From: Phanerodontia chrysosporium
Taxonomy: Eukaryota; Basidiomycota; Agaricomycetes; Polyporales; Phanerochaetaceae
Assembly: GCA_001910725.1 (NCBI GenBank)
Contig: MJGA01000019.1
Coordinates: 248,001 to 312,000 of the forward strand
Reading direction: 5' to 3'
DNA length: 64,000 bases
Positions 23,615 to 35,207 of the stretch are shown one piece after another (within the stretch, counting starts at the first letter, position 1; every line of letters starts with the position of its first letter). The notes under the pieces were generated by a model. It did not search any database. It was given only the letters and a program-made list of their open reading frames with translations, and was not told where the DNA came from. The position numbers and the translations under genes were made by a program.

Positions 23615-24589
23615 ATGTCTAAATTTTTGAAGAAGCAGCCTTACGACGTAGACTCCCTCTGCCAGTCGTGGACCGATGCTCCCAAATGGCATGGTATCCC
23701 GACCGCGACGGGCCAGTCGCTGACTGGATAGCCAAGATGAAGGCCGAATTCAAGTCTCGCAAAGTCCCCAAGGAATACTGGCCCGAAGTTGCTTGCCGTT
23801 ACATGGGGGGCAGGGCGACTAAGGCTTGGGTCCTGGTGGGCTCGGCCACCATGAATATGTTTGGAAGCAAGTTCAACTGGACGTGGAAACGTTACAAGAA
23901 AGTCATGCTTCTCGTACCTTGTACGCTCCTTTTATTTGCTGTTTTCTTTCTATTCCCGGTGTCTGACAGAATTGGTAGGGGAGACCCTGGTCAACGACCC
24001 GTGGTACAAGCGGGTGACTTGGCAGATCAAGCAGCAACTGCAGGCTGCCCCTCCGTCGCCTCCACCCGCCAAGCAGTCTTTCCTGAAGAGATCGCTCACG
24101 GCCAAGGACGAGGAAAGGAGATCTTCGGAGCGGCCCGACCCTCAGCGTTCTGTCAGCCTGTTCACCTTCGGCAGCAGCTCTAATGCGGACTCCTCGAAGA
24201 CGGCCACTGTGAAGAAGAAAGTCGACCCGCCGAAGGAAAAGAGCAAGTCTTCTTTCCTGACGAAGGCTCCTAAAGACGGTACGTCTTCTCCTCTCGTAGG
24301 CTGCGCTGCTTCTAACAGGCGACCGCCAGATTGTGACGGCCTGCACGTCCCGCCAGAGTGGCTCATTGTTCTTCTCGAAGCTCTGAAAGGGCTGAGCTCC
24401 GATTACCCAGTCCTCATGAGCGCCGCCTCGGCCGTGCTCATCACCATGGGCACTATCCCTTCCTTACCACTAGTTTCTGCGGGCGCAGCGGGTACGTTCC
24501 TTGCCAGCGGCACTGCGCAGACCCTAGGGTCGCTCGCACTCGGACTCGGCGCGCTGCTTGCTCCGCCACAGTCCGGCCACGAGAAGTAG
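23615..24589 (+). CDS. Agaricomycete orphan protein with hydrophobic glycine/alanine C-terminus
   Basis: Function unknown. The N-terminal block (WTDAPKWHGIPT, then KVPKEYWPEVACRYM and FNWTWKRYKKVM) matches, from memory, a protein family abundant in Agaricomycetes. The middle is Ser/Lys/Pro-rich. The C-terminal part (about 24360-24575) is hydrophobic and small-residue rich: SAASAVLITMGTIPSLPLVS, then GTAQTLGSLALGLGALL, enough for two membrane segments and somewhat like the glycine-rich ISG12/IFI6 fold, a weak analogy. Two introns (donors near 23922 and 24278). The frame breaks near 23718: an extra C in CAGTCG restores WHGIPT...ADWIAKM, so this is counted among the probable one-base assembly losses. 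Confidence 0.65.
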
Positions 24590-25090
24590 ACTGTATCCTG
24601 CGGCTTCAACCATTATTTGGTTTTCTTTGTATTTTTTCTATCTTTTGACTGGGCTTCCTCTGGACTGACGAGACTGCTATGGTTTGTATGTATTCCGTGC
24701 TCTAAATTGTATACTATTTCTAAATTGCCGGCTCTTGCGCATCTGCGTTTCTGCACCGTATGCCGAACTTCCTCCCGTTCATCCGTGTAGTCCTTGTCTG
24801 TTTGTGACGCTGACGATCTTCCAGCTTGTTTCTAATCTTTGAACAGCCAACATTACCCCACGTACAGGCTAGAGACGAAACGCGAAAGCAATCTGACGCA
24901 TTGCGCGACCTCGGAGTCCGCTGGGCGCTGCTACATCACAGCCACATGCTCCTGGATCAGATATCGAAGCGCATTCATATGGGTACGTCTCAACTTCTAA
25001 CTCGGAACTTTAGCCGTGTGAGCATAGATGGTGCGGTATATAACCCGCGTTTCTCTCAGGATGTGAACCACAGCATACCCTGTTACGACC
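24590..25090. other. Intergenic, 0.5 kb
   Basis: T-rich just after the preceding stop codon, consistent with a 3' UTR. Short + frames continue toward the next gene but show no motif. Confidence 0.4.
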
Positions 25091-26134
25091 ATGGTACGAG
25101 ACTGCGCTGCTGCACATTCCACATGATGCTGACGCGATATTGTCACGCAGGCAGTTAAGGAGAGCGTCGACCTCTCGAAGGCACTCACGCCGGAGCTCTT
25201 CGAGTCGCTCCGCCGTGTGCACCTCCCATGGCGCGAGACGCAGATGCTGGATTACACAGCCGTCGCAAAGGCGTTCTTCGCGGGCGAACCGGACACACGC
25301 CCGGAGTTCTACAATCTCGCGTTCCACCAGGCGTTGAAGCCGCTGTCGACGCTTGGCGTGGACAACGTACCCGACCTCATGCAGTTCCTTCCACCGCCAG
25401 AAGCTATGGAGTTTCCTGCGAAGGCGCTGGGCCTCGTTCTCCTCCTTGATCAAGTCCCGCGCTCCATCTTGTCGGGTGTGAATGCGCGGTACTCGTACGG
25501 CTATTTCGACTTCTTGGCGCAGCAGCTCGTACTGCGGCTCCTGGCGCTCCCCGCGCACCTCCGCCCGGACACCATGGATCGGCTGATGACGCAGGGATGG
25601 ACCTATGACTATTCCATCGTTGCACGATTCTGGTTCTACGCACCGCTGATCCACTCGGAGAACATCAATTTCCATGGGATGCAGCAGGCGCTGATAGACG
25701 ACATGCGCCGCGACGTCGAGAAGCGTGTTGGGAAGAAGGATCCTGGGCGCGAGACGATGAAGGAGGATCTCGAGGACATCTATGGCTTTTCCCGGGTTCT
25801 GAAACAGGTTCCTCTTCGCGACGGCCTCACAATCGACGATTTCTTCTTCTGGTTTTTCCGCGTCATCGTCCTCCACGTCCCCATCATCAAGAAGTTCGGC
25901 CGCTACCCCTACCGCAACAACACGCTCGGACGCGTATCCACGGAAGAAGAGGAGCAATACGCGAAGGATACGAACTATTTTGCGATGGAGAGGGACGAGG
26001 AGGTGATCAAGAAGATCCGTGCGGATGTTGAGGCGGGCAGATGGACTCCTCTGCAGGATGAGCCGAAGTACAGTGGCTCGACTACTGAGAAGATTGTCCC
26101 CACTGCTTGGAGCACAATCATTGGCACTGATTGA
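25091..26134 (+). CDS. DUF924 family protein
   Basis: Helical DUF924 protein; biochemical role unknown. The family signature ALGLVLLLDQVPRSIL is clear (about 25420-25470), followed by RFWFYAPLIHSENI and, near the end, FGRYPYRNNTLGR. The second exon is one long open frame to TGA at 26132. The first coding exon appears to be only the ATG at 25091-25093 (ACCATGGTACGAG), with an intron ending CACGCAG, after which the protein reads MAVKESVDLSKALTPELFES. This gives a normal family length of about 325 residues. Confidence 0.8.
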
Positions 26135-26581
26135 GAAGGGACTCCTCATTAAACCCAACGTGCTTAGAGAATATTCAGTCGATTCCCGCTTGTCGATGTT
26201 CAGAGGATCCTTGACAGAGAGACCCTGGGCGCTCCTTCGAGTTGCACAGGCGAGCGCACCATCTAGCGTAAATTGGATGCAGAAGAGGGTGCTGAACAAG
26301 ATAGACAACCACAGGATTTGGAAAGGCCACGTAACTTACTGCATTTCAGCATTAATATTGTCTGGAGAATACACCGCTTTTTGTTTGTACTTGTTGAAAA
26401 CGCAAGCTGATGACTTGCCCTTTTTGGGTGGGATCACGTGCAGGTTTCACGGGTCGTTCTCCGCGTCCTGAACGCTTCGACCACCGAAGCCTCGATCCTG
26501 CAGTCACCGCCGCCCTGAGTCCCTGCCTCTTTTATTTACTACTGCTTTCTTTCTACGATACCTGCAGCTAGTTTACGCAAG
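26135..26581. other. Intergenic, 0.45 kb
   Basis: No coding signal. Contains the 3' flank of the DUF924 gene and a pyrimidine-rich promoter/leader for the next gene just before 26582. Confidence 0.4.
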
Positions 26582-28148
26582 ATGGAGATGCAAAAGCCCC
26601 CCGCTAAGCGACGCAAGCTTGTGGACAAGAACATACCGAATGCTCTGCTCCATGCTCCAGAGTACACAGCCGATTCGCAGATGTACCAGGACCTTGTAAA
26701 CATGGAACGCAAGCTGGACTGGACGATTACTCGCAAGCGGACTGAGGTGCAGGACGCACTGGCTAGACCCATGACGGTGAGTCGTGCACTGGCTATGGTC
26801 TTCTGGGCGTGCCTCATACTGGACCATAGACCACGCGCACGTTGCGCATATTCCTGAGCCATACGGTGTCCGGGCAGCCATGGCAGCTGGGCGAGGGCAC
26901 TCAGCCCGAAGTAAATGCAGAGACGGGAGACGGTGCACCCGCATGGCAGCTGAAGATCGAGGGGCGGTTGCTCGAGGTATGTCTTCGTCTGCTCATCTCT
27001 ATTCTCGCGCAAGGTTTGACATGAAGTCCCATTTGCAGCCGCCAAACCAGCGTTCAAAAGACCGCACCCCGCCACGCAAGTTTTCTTCGTTTGTCAAGCA
27101 CATGGTGGTTGAACTGGAGAGAGACCCTGCACAATATCCCGATAGCAACGTAGTCGAGGTTTGTCCATACCTGTGATGCACGACTGGGTTCCTTACGGCC
27201 TTGTAGTGGGTGCGGAACCCAACACAAACTGTCCCATCACTGGATGGATTCGCTGTTCGGAGACGAGGGGACGTACCTTTGAAGATCAGGGTAGTCATAC
27301 ACCTGGAACAGCAGCCAGAAGTGTACAGGGTACATCCGGAGCTTGGTGCGTCATGCATTCCTTTTCAGTGAAATCTGTACTGACACGACCCTCCAAGGCA
27401 ATATCCTCGGCATTAAAGAGGATACGCGCGTAGGCGTTGTCCAAGCACTCTGGAACTACATCAAACTGCAAGATCTCCAAGACAAGGTCGATAGACGGCT
27501 TATTCGTGCTGACGCGCAGCTACGAGGGTATGTGGGATGCACAATCTCTTACGTCTACGGTGCTTACCGGATTGCTCAGATATTCGGCGCAGACGCGGTC
27601 CAATTTCAGCAGATACCTGAGCGTGTCAACCGATTCCTCGGAAAGGCTGAGCCAATAGTTCTGAATTATACCCTGGATCCGACTGTTCCCCCACCGGAGA
27701 AGCCTGTGGCATTCGACGTCGAGGTGAAGATGGACGACACAGCGATGAAGAGCCGCATCAGCCACGTCTCCGTCAACATGGCCACAGAGAGCGCGAAGGA
27801 GCTTGCTAAGCTTGATGACGAGGTACGTACTTAGCTTTGATGACCATGAAATTGTCCTAAGCATGCTTGCAGATTGCCATGCACATGCAGTCGCTCCAAA
27901 ACTCGCATCTCAAGCGCACTTTCCTCAAGTCGTTCGCAGACAAGCCGCAAGAGTTCATTCAGACGTGGTTGGAGTCGCAGTCCCGAGATCTGGAGACGAT
28001 ACTTGGCAGCGGTCCAAGCGAAGGCGCAACTGTCAGGCAGGACGATCTGCGCCGCAGCGAGTACTTCCGCTTACCGTGGGTCGAGGAGGCTGTCGCTGTG
28101 CAGGAGGGATTGCGTCTTGCCGCGAAAGTGAACCCCGCCAATCCATGA
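26582..28148 (+). CDS. SWI/SNF (BAF/RSC) subunit Snf12/BAF60, SWIB domain
   Basis: Component of SWI/SNF-type chromatin remodelling complexes (Snf12/Rsc6/SMARCD family). The N-terminal basic block PPAKRRKLVDKNIP is followed by RTLRIFLSHTVSGQPWQ, the conserved segment before SWIB. The SWIB domain spans about 27330-27540 with NILGIKEDTRVGVVQALWNY and IKLQDLQDK. The C-terminal part carries FLKSFADKPQEFIQTWLESQ and ends in SEYFRLPWVEEAV, as in family members. Six or so introns, all short with clean phases; no frame damage. Whether it belongs to SWI/SNF or RSC cannot be decided from the sequence. Confidence 0.88.
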
Positions 28149-28325
28149 GGAATCGTGTCTTGTATCTGCTCTCTATATTATATTATGTGAATGGGTCTTT
28201 GGATTGGCAACAACACTTGTTTTGGCCGTCGGCGGGTGTGCATCAAGGCGTGGGAACAATGCGCCCGTTTCCGACGGCGCTGCTACTGGCTGCACGTTAC
28301 TACTACCACTCTCCGCACACTGATC

Positions 28326-28975
28326 ATGGACGTGAACTTCAGGAAGATCGACGTTGACCAGTACGACGAGGATGTCCTGCTAGACACCGAGCTCTACGAG
28401 GCAGACCCGAGGGACCCCGCCCAGGTCTTGGATGACACGAAGCAGAAGGCGACTGCAGTGCGCAGCTCATTGTCGAAGTACGCACTCTCCCCATGCCATA
28501 GATATCGGGGTATTTTAACGAAGACTGCTCTTAGGGGAGACATAGTTGGTGCTCTGACTCTTGTCCTGACGGATGCCCCGTACGGGCCTAACGTGGAGGA
28601 GGCGAAGGTGTGTACCGGCTACGCGTCAGACGTCACCACCACGCACATTGACCTGCGCCTCATGCCGTAGAACCTCAACCTTCAAACCCTTGTCACCATC
28701 CTGAATAGCACAAAGGCGACAGAAATTCCCGGTGTTGTGCGAGCATTGTCGCAGGACGCGCAAGACACCCTCATGAAGTACCTCTACAAGGGTATGGGCT
28801 TGCCAGGCTGGGGAGACGTGAGCGGCAGTGTGCTCTTGGGCTGGCACGAGAAGGTGCGTGCGCGGTGTCTATGCTAAGACTTGCTGTGTCCTGACTGAAC
28901 TCCTATCTATAGCTGACGGAGGTTGCGGGCACCGGTTGCATCGTGAGGGCCATGACGGATAGAAGACTTGTTTAA
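28326..28975 (+). CDS. ARC15: Arp2/3 complex subunit 5 (ARPC5, p16)
   Basis: Smallest subunit of the Arp2/3 actin-nucleating complex. Reads MDVNFRKIDVDQYDEDVLLD, then the helical core (DIVGALTLVLTDAPYGPNVE, LQTLVTILNSTKATEIPGVV), LMKYLYKGMGLPGWGD and VLLGWHEKLTEVAGTGCIVR before the stop at 28973. About 155 residues, normal length. Three introns, for example after the AAG of VEEAK and after WHEK. No damage to the frame. The leader from the preceding stop is under 200 bases, so the gene is tightly packed. Confidence 0.92.
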
Positions 28976-29466
28976 TGGAATACGGGGACGCTAATATTGT
29001 ACAATATCCGGAGACTCTACTTTGCAAACGTACATCATCTCTAGTCATCGCACGTTCGCGGGTCGGGCAGCGGAATGCAGTCAGGGCCCGCTGAATCACG
29101 TTGACTACGCCCGTGCCACACTGGAGTGGGACGAGAGAGATAGGCTGCTTGAAACAGGCGACGATGGTACGGAGATAGACCATTCCTTTCCGGCGAACGT
29201 TCGCATGGCGAGCGTGCTGACTCGTCGCCCTGAGCAACCCAAGTTGAGACCGGTCGCCGTATAAAGCGGGGGCACCCTCCGGCGCCTGCGTCAAATTGTG
29301 ACTTCATCCACAACCACCACCGTCGCAGACACCGCCCAACGTCTGCGAAAAACCCAGCACCTGCCACCCTCAGCTCGTTATATGCCCCATAGCCTATCTA
29401 GCGCACCACTTCACAAAGACACAGATAGACACAAACACAACCCTCCATACAAACACACTACCCAGC
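28976..29466. other. Intergenic, 0.5 kb
   Basis: 3' flank of ARPC5 and promoter of the F-box/WD40 gene. A run of A/C-rich sequence just before 29467 is typical of a fungal 5' leader. No gene supported. Confidence 0.4.
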
Positions 29467-32082
29467 ATGGATATGTCAAACGCTCCAGCCCCGACCCTTC
29501 CAACGCCTTCCGGCTTCTCGAACTGCCCACCGAATCGCTCACCCATGTCACGTCTTTCCTCGACCCCAGTTCGCTCCTTGCGCTCGGCAGGACGAACAAG
29601 AGACTCCGTGAACACATAGAGGATGAGAACACTTGGCGGCGGGCTTATGTCAATCAATTCCTAGGGATTTCCCCTGAAGGGGACATCTACGAGTCCTCGA
29701 GCCCGACGGGTTGCCCGGGACGTGCACTCATGCTGCGAAGGGAGGAGAGCACCTGGAAAAGGGAGTTCGTGCGCAGGTGGAATTTGAAGAGGTAAGCCGA
29801 GTCCCTATCTATACCGACCATCCCTGACTCTGTCGCAGACGATGGGAGAACATCCGCCCCGCCACCATCAGTCATACTCCCGTCCACTCCGCTATCGCTG
29901 AGATGCACCTCATGCCCTCTGCGTCGCCCGATCCCGCCCTGCTGACCGCATCGCTGCGGTACGGGATTGTCGCCCGGTCGCTCCCTCTCAAGGGCAAGAC
30001 CTTGCGCGGGTACTTGGACGCTTCCGGAACGCTGAACGGTATCGGACACGGCAACCCTAACGCCGAGTTCTCGCCGGACGTCTCGCGTTGCGTCATGTCC
30101 GCTGACGGAGGAACCGCGCGAGTCCTCTGGGGATTCCGCACCGGCGCGGTTGCCGTCACCACTGCTCCGAAGGCCGTGGACGCCGCACGCGCTGTTGGCG
30201 CGCGTTGGCTCCGCTGCCCCGTTGGCAATGCCCATGAAGGAGCAGTCGAGGATGCCGCATGGGGCGTCGAAATCGGCAGCGCCCCGAGATTCTTTGTCAC
30301 AGGTGGTGCGGATGGCCGTGTCAAGATCTGGGACGCCAAACGCGTCTCTTGCGTCTGGACCTCGAAGCCGAAACCGGGGCAAGTCTTGAAGGACTCTGTC
30401 CTCAAAGTCGCTATCGACATCGCCGCCGGGGTGGTCGCCGCTGCACTCAAAAGCGGCGAGTGCGTGCTTTGGAGCGGGTTTTCTGCTTTCTTCGAGGAAG
30501 CGAAGCCGATCGACGATGGCTCTATCGCCGAAGTCCGCATCCCAGCGCCGAGATTCAGCGTTGCACATGGTCCCTACACGGACTCTTTGCCTGCCACGAC
30601 GGCGGTCACATCTTTCTATCTGTTCTGCGAGTCGCCTAGCCAGATCTCCCTTCTCGCCTCGTACAAAGGCGAGCCTCGGCTGACCCGCAGCACCGTCACT
30701 CTGCCTGCGGGGACAGTGGAGCAGGTCGCATACGGAGATGACGCCATGGTCGCGATTACCGCCGTCTGCCCTGTCTTCGCCACGAAGCCTGGCGAACATA
30801 GCTTCGTCTTGGTTGGCGATCAGCTTGGTCAAGTCAGTGTCTTCCCCTGGAACAGTATCCCCACTTTGTCTTCTCCTCAAGGCATCCGCTCCGTGTGCAG
30901 TGCCAGGAGGTTCCAGGCCCACAGTGGCGGTGCCGTCACCGCCCTTGTATGGACGCCAACGGTCATTGTTACGGGCTCTTCTGTCGGGAACCTTCGCGCT
31001 TTTGACTCACTCACCCTCCAATCTACACGTGGATTCACATATCCTCTATCTCGGAACAATGTCGAGGAGGAAGTCAAGGACATAGTCGTCGAGCGCGATT
31101 TCTTTGCTGCGAGCATTGGAGATCGTGTCGTTGCGTGGCGCGGCGAGCCCCAGGGCAAGACGCACAAGCCTCTGAAGGGGAAGGTCGCCAGTCGGTCGTC
31201 GAACGCAATTGCGAAATGGCATCGTAAGTACCGTCCGCGTCTGCATAAGGCAGGTTACTCATATGCGCGTTAGAGCAAGCTGAGATTTCAAGAGAGATCA
31301 AGGAATCCAAGCGCGAACTGGAGTACGAACACGAGCATGTCCAGAAGGTGTACGGCCGTGCTCGCGAACAGCATAGCACGCTGGAGCACCTTGGTCTGAC
31401 AGAAGTAGAGGCAGTCGAATATGTCCTCATGCTCAGCCGCGACGAGGAGGAGCAGCGTCGCCTCGCACAGCTGCGAGAAGACTTCGAGGTATTCGGTGGA
31501 GATTTCGACGAGGACGTCCACACGCCCGTCACGACTCCAGCCAGCTTCGTCCACACGACGTCGATCAGCAGCACCACAAACCGCTACGGCTTCGCGGAGC
31601 GCGCCCAGTTCGCGCCGTCGTCGTCTATGGCGAAGGTCCAGGTGTCACCCCGCGTGCGTCCGGAGCCCATGGAAGCCGGGTTCTCGTGCAGCCCGCTCTC
31701 TCGCTCTACCTCCGGCTCCCTCTCCAGCTCAGTCTCGTCCCACGGCCTGTCGCGCGCCAACAGCCAGGCTCCGACGCGCGACGACCCACGCCAGTTCCCG
31801 TCGATCAGCTCTACCCCGACGCGTCGCTCGATCTCGGGCAGCCCTGCGTCGTACCGCAGCGCGTGGAGCACGCCTTTACAGGTGGCGCGCTCGGAGGGTC
31901 CGTCGTCGCCCCGTGGGGACGGCTCCGTCGCCAGCTCGCCCGGAGTCTCCAGGGTCCCGGGCGTGTCGCTCCTCTCAGAGAAGTTCGCAGCTGCGATGGC
32001 TGTCAGGGAGGAAGACGAGGATCTGCGCTTTGCGCTGGAGCTCAGCCTCGCTGAGGCGCGCAGCCGTGGAGAGGCTGTTTGA
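29467..32082 (+). CDS. F-box/WD40 protein with C-terminal ubiquitin-interacting motif (Ufo1/Pof10-like)
   Basis: Predicted SCF substrate receptor. N-terminal F-box: LELPTESLTHVTSFLDPSSL, then LRE...WRRAYVN. A beta-propeller follows (about 29900-31220), with a clear WD-repeat signature FVTGGADGRVKIWDAKR and weaker blades. The C-terminus has an acidic, Ser-rich region ending in EEDEDLRFALELSLAEAR, a good ubiquitin-interacting motif (acidic run, conserved Ala and Ser). F-box plus WD40 plus UIM is the layout of yeast Ufo1, whose UIMs control its own turnover. Two introns (after 29790 and 31225). The frame breaks at the start of the F-box: one extra C near 29516 (GGCTTC(C)TC) joins MDMSNAPAPTLPTPSGF to LELPTESL. 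Confidence 0.8.
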
Positions 32083-32744
32083 GCGCGACAACGCTGGCGT
32101 GGCAAGTATGACTTCGACGTGGTATAGACTTCAACCTTTCTTCCATGACGCTCCTATGACCGCTTCGATTCTATGAGCCTTTATTCTATGCCCCGCTCGT
32201 GCGATGTGATCGATCTTCCATAGCAATGAAATCTATGCAAGTTTCTTTCCGCGTGTCCCTTGCCTCGCGACCAGGCGGTCCTTTGCAAGGTCCGATGCGG
32301 CAGACGTAGCTTTGCAGGCTCGCATCGACCGCGATATACTCACGCTTGACAGCAATCCTTGCGTATATTCGCGAAACTCTCTTCTCCATGTCGCGCTCCT
32401 GCCTCGAGAAGCATTGCAGCGGATAGCCGACAAGCATTTGACGAAGAATGCGGGCGAGACGGTTGGGCCTAGGCGTATATACCACCGCACAACGCCGCAC
32501 AGGCACCGAGAACGTGTTCAACGATCAGGGCGATCAGCTCCGATGTTACCGCCGGCCGACGCTGCATCCGTTGCGTCTCTCCTCGTCCTCATCCTCTAAA
32601 AACCTGTCTGTCGTGCCTGTATTTCTAACGTGTCTCTCCCTGCCACTCCTTTGGACCTGCTGTCACTAAGAATTGTACCTACTGTCTTTACCTGCTGTCT
32701 CACCACCTGTTCTACCATCCACAACTCCAACCTCGCTCCGCAAG
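32083..32744. other. Intergenic, 0.66 kb
   Basis: 3' flank of the F-box/WD40 gene and promoter of the secreted RlpA-like gene. A CTAAAAAC element near 32596 could serve as a weak TATA box. No gene supported. Confidence 0.4.
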
Positions 32745-33684
32745 ATGTTCACCAGCTCGCTCTTGGCTACCCTTCTCTTGGCTGCACTTGCCACCGCCAG
32801 CCCGCATGGCAGCGTTTTGCGCCACCATACTGGCGAGCATGTCGGCCCTGCTCAGAATGGGACGGTGCTCAAGCGTGGCCAGAGCTTCCAGAGCGTGCGC
32901 CTGAGCATGTACTCCCCGCAGACGGGCAACCAGGTCGCCTGCGGGGGGTTCTTCCAGGACACGGACTATGTAAGTGTGCCCATCTCATCCATGATATACA
33001 GATGCTCACGATGAGGCATAGATTGTTGCGCTGAACGCGGCGGTGAGCATCAGGCAGCTCGCGAACGTACGCGCCCGACTCATAGTTTATCACTTGTAGC
33101 AATTCGAGGCTACCCCTGGGCACATGTGTGGTCAACAAATCACCGTCTCACGCAACGGCAAGAGCGTGCAGGCGACGATCGTCGACGAGGTTCGCACTCT
33201 CTGATACCCGCTGCACGCATACTCACGGTCATCTCGCGCAGTGCCCCTCGTCCAGCTGCCCGTACGGCGGCCTCGACTGCTCGCCCGCAATCGCCACCGT
33301 CCTCGGGTTCTACAACGACCTGGTGTGGGACGGGAGCTGGAGCATCGGCGGCGGCGATCCCGCGCCGTCGACGACGTCTGAGCCGCCGCCGCCGCCGCCG
33401 ACGTCTGAGGCTCCCTCGTCGACTTCGACGCCGCCGCCGCCGTCGTCCCAAAAGGCTCACACAAGCACGGTCGCATCCAGCAGTGCGGTTTCCAGCACCA
33501 CATCGTCCGCACAGTCCTCCACCTCGACTTCGTCCGCCGCCGCGTCCCCAGCGCCACCACCAGCGGCGCGTCTGCCTCTGTCGCACCCACCCCTTCCGCA
33601 ACCCCGACGTCAAATCTCGCACAGCTGTACACGAATGTTGTGAATATGGCCCTTCTTGCACTTGCTAGCGAAGACACGCATTGA
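32745..33684 (+). CDS. Secreted RlpA-like double-psi beta-barrel protein with Ser/Pro-rich tail (copy 1)
   Basis: Signal peptide MFTSSLLATLLLAALATAS, a propeptide ending in KR, then the barrel domain: RLSMYSPQTGNQVACGGFF, IVALNAA, QFEATPGHMCGQQITV and CPYGGLDCSPAIATVLGFYND. A long Ser/Thr/Pro tail follows, likely O-glycosylated. The C-terminus is conserved with the paralogue at 60.3 kb (SNLAQLYTNVVNMALLALA...H). IVALNAA is encoded by a 21-base micro-exon (33022-33042). One base is missing in the CCCC run at 33546-33549; restoring it links the tail to the conserved C-terminus and stop at 33682. Cell-wall association is inferred. Confidence 0.75.
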
Positions 33685-34743
33685 TATTCTAGCTGCGATC
33701 TATGCAATTAATACCCTCGGACTGCCTACTCTACGCTGCTGGTGCCGAGTCGCTTTCTACACGTGCATTGTGTTGTTCGTTGCCCGCTATAACTTCGGGA
33801 GCGGGGCTTGCAAGGCTTTCTGTGCGCCGCTGATGGTCGGGAGGCATCCGCAAGTATGAGTACTTATCCTGGACAATCATCTTGACCATGCGCATGATAC
33901 ATGGGCTTGTAGGCTCATGGTCCAGATGCTAGATCTCTGCACAGCTTCAAGCTAAATGGTCCCAACCTTGTTCGACCACGACCAAAAGCGGAGGCGGTGC
34001 AGGACGGCGACTAAGGATCTTGTTTCCAGTCGGCAGGTTCGCAAGGACTCACTACGAGGTGCGGTGTTCCACTGTTTGTGCGGACGCACCTCTAGATTTT
34101 CCTGGTCTCAGTTCCAGGCATTCTGGCACCACTTACCTCTTACTATCCATATTGACTTCATTTCTGCGTGCGGACACAATGCCACCCATGCAGGCTGCGA
34201 TACAGTAGTCAATGGGCTTACCAATTACTGCCATCCTAATGCTTTGAGCCCAATATTCACGGCACCCGCATGGTCGAAAGTCTCAAAGGCGTCCTGAAGA
34301 CACCGTTTGTGTTGGTCCGCTGACAAAAATCCACTCCTTACCTTCCTACACTACCTACGCACGCATTGCAATCTCTTAGGACGCTGTCAGAAGCAGAGGG
34401 CACATGAGAGACAATTTCACCGCCGGACTCGAATCACCCGGGTTGGCGTCGGGTTATGATGTGTACAGATGTCGTGTTCGAGCACGATTTCTTCCAGAAT
34501 TGTGCGTCGTATAGTACGACATCTTCCGTGGACCCGCTCTTGTCCGCCACGACGTCAGCGAACGCCCTGTAGGCTGGAATTCCTGTGCGCACCATCATGC
34601 TATGCACTTATCAGTGAAACGAGTGCTTTCATAGGCTGAGTATCATCTGAGATGAAGGCAAGAGTGGGATTCCGCCGTCCTGCCTCCAAAAAACGAATTT
34701 TCAACGTGCTGAATTAATGACGGGTACAAAGGCCCAAAAAGAA
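33685..34743. other. Gene-poor stretch before the tRNA
   Basis: About 1 kb with no supported gene. Composition is more AT-rich than the genes to the left and marks the transition to the repeat-rich accessory part. Open frames are short and without motifs. Confidence 0.4.
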
Positions 34744-34832
34744 TCCCCTGAACCTGGTTCGAACAGGTGACCTTGAGATGAACTTAGTTACCCGATTACA
34801 GTCTCACGCTCTTCCAACTGAGCTATCAGGGG
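34744..34832 (-). tRNA. tRNA-Tyr (GUA) with 16-nt intron
   Basis: Folds by eye into a full cloverleaf on the minus strand: acceptor CCCCTGA/TCAGGGG with C1-G72 and discriminator A73, both Tyr features; D-arm TAGCTCAGTTGGAAGAGC; anticodon stem TGAGA/TCTCA with loop CTGTAA-A, anticodon GTA; T-arm ACCTG-TTCGAAC-CAGGT. An intron, TCGGGTAACTAAGTTC, sits after position 37, the canonical site; tRNA-Tyr genes of fungi regularly carry such an intron. Confidence 0.92.
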
Positions 34833-35207
34833 CTTAGAAAGCGCTTTACTTATAGCAACATCATGACACCAGTCCCGCGGATATGTTAAGCTATATGCAC
34901 TCTATTCGAAGGACTCGTGCACAGGGGCATAAGTCGAAGCACACACCTATTGAATTTAGATACAGACGCGATATTTACATCAATACAAGCGCAGTGTAAA
35001 CAGCACATACGGGAACGTCAACGCAACCTGCCCTGTCATAGTACGAACTGCTGCCCCCTACGGCGCCACCCTGTGGTCACGCAGGATAGTTTATATAATC
35101 ACGTACTACGAAGAAAAAAGGACCCATTAGAATCACGAAGACTGTGAAGCCTTTAAAGGTCAATATATAGATGTCGGGTGATAAGATTCGCACCAATCTC
35201 TGTACCA
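34833..35207. other. Intergenic, 0.37 kb
   Basis: AT-rich flank of the tRNA; no gene or repeat recognised. Confidence 0.4.

Noticed and set aside
25010..26308. Minus-strand open frame of 432 codons
   Set aside because: It is the antisense of the DUF924 coding exon and contains no domain; the plus strand has clear family motifs.
29687..30922. Minus-strand open frame of 411 codons
   Set aside because: Antisense shadow of the WD40 region of the F-box gene; Arg/Gly/Asp-rich composition typical of shadows.
34410..34450. Possible second tRNA fragment (GGACTCGAATCACC)
   Set aside because: Only a B-box-like string; no acceptor, D-arm or anticodon stem can be formed around it.
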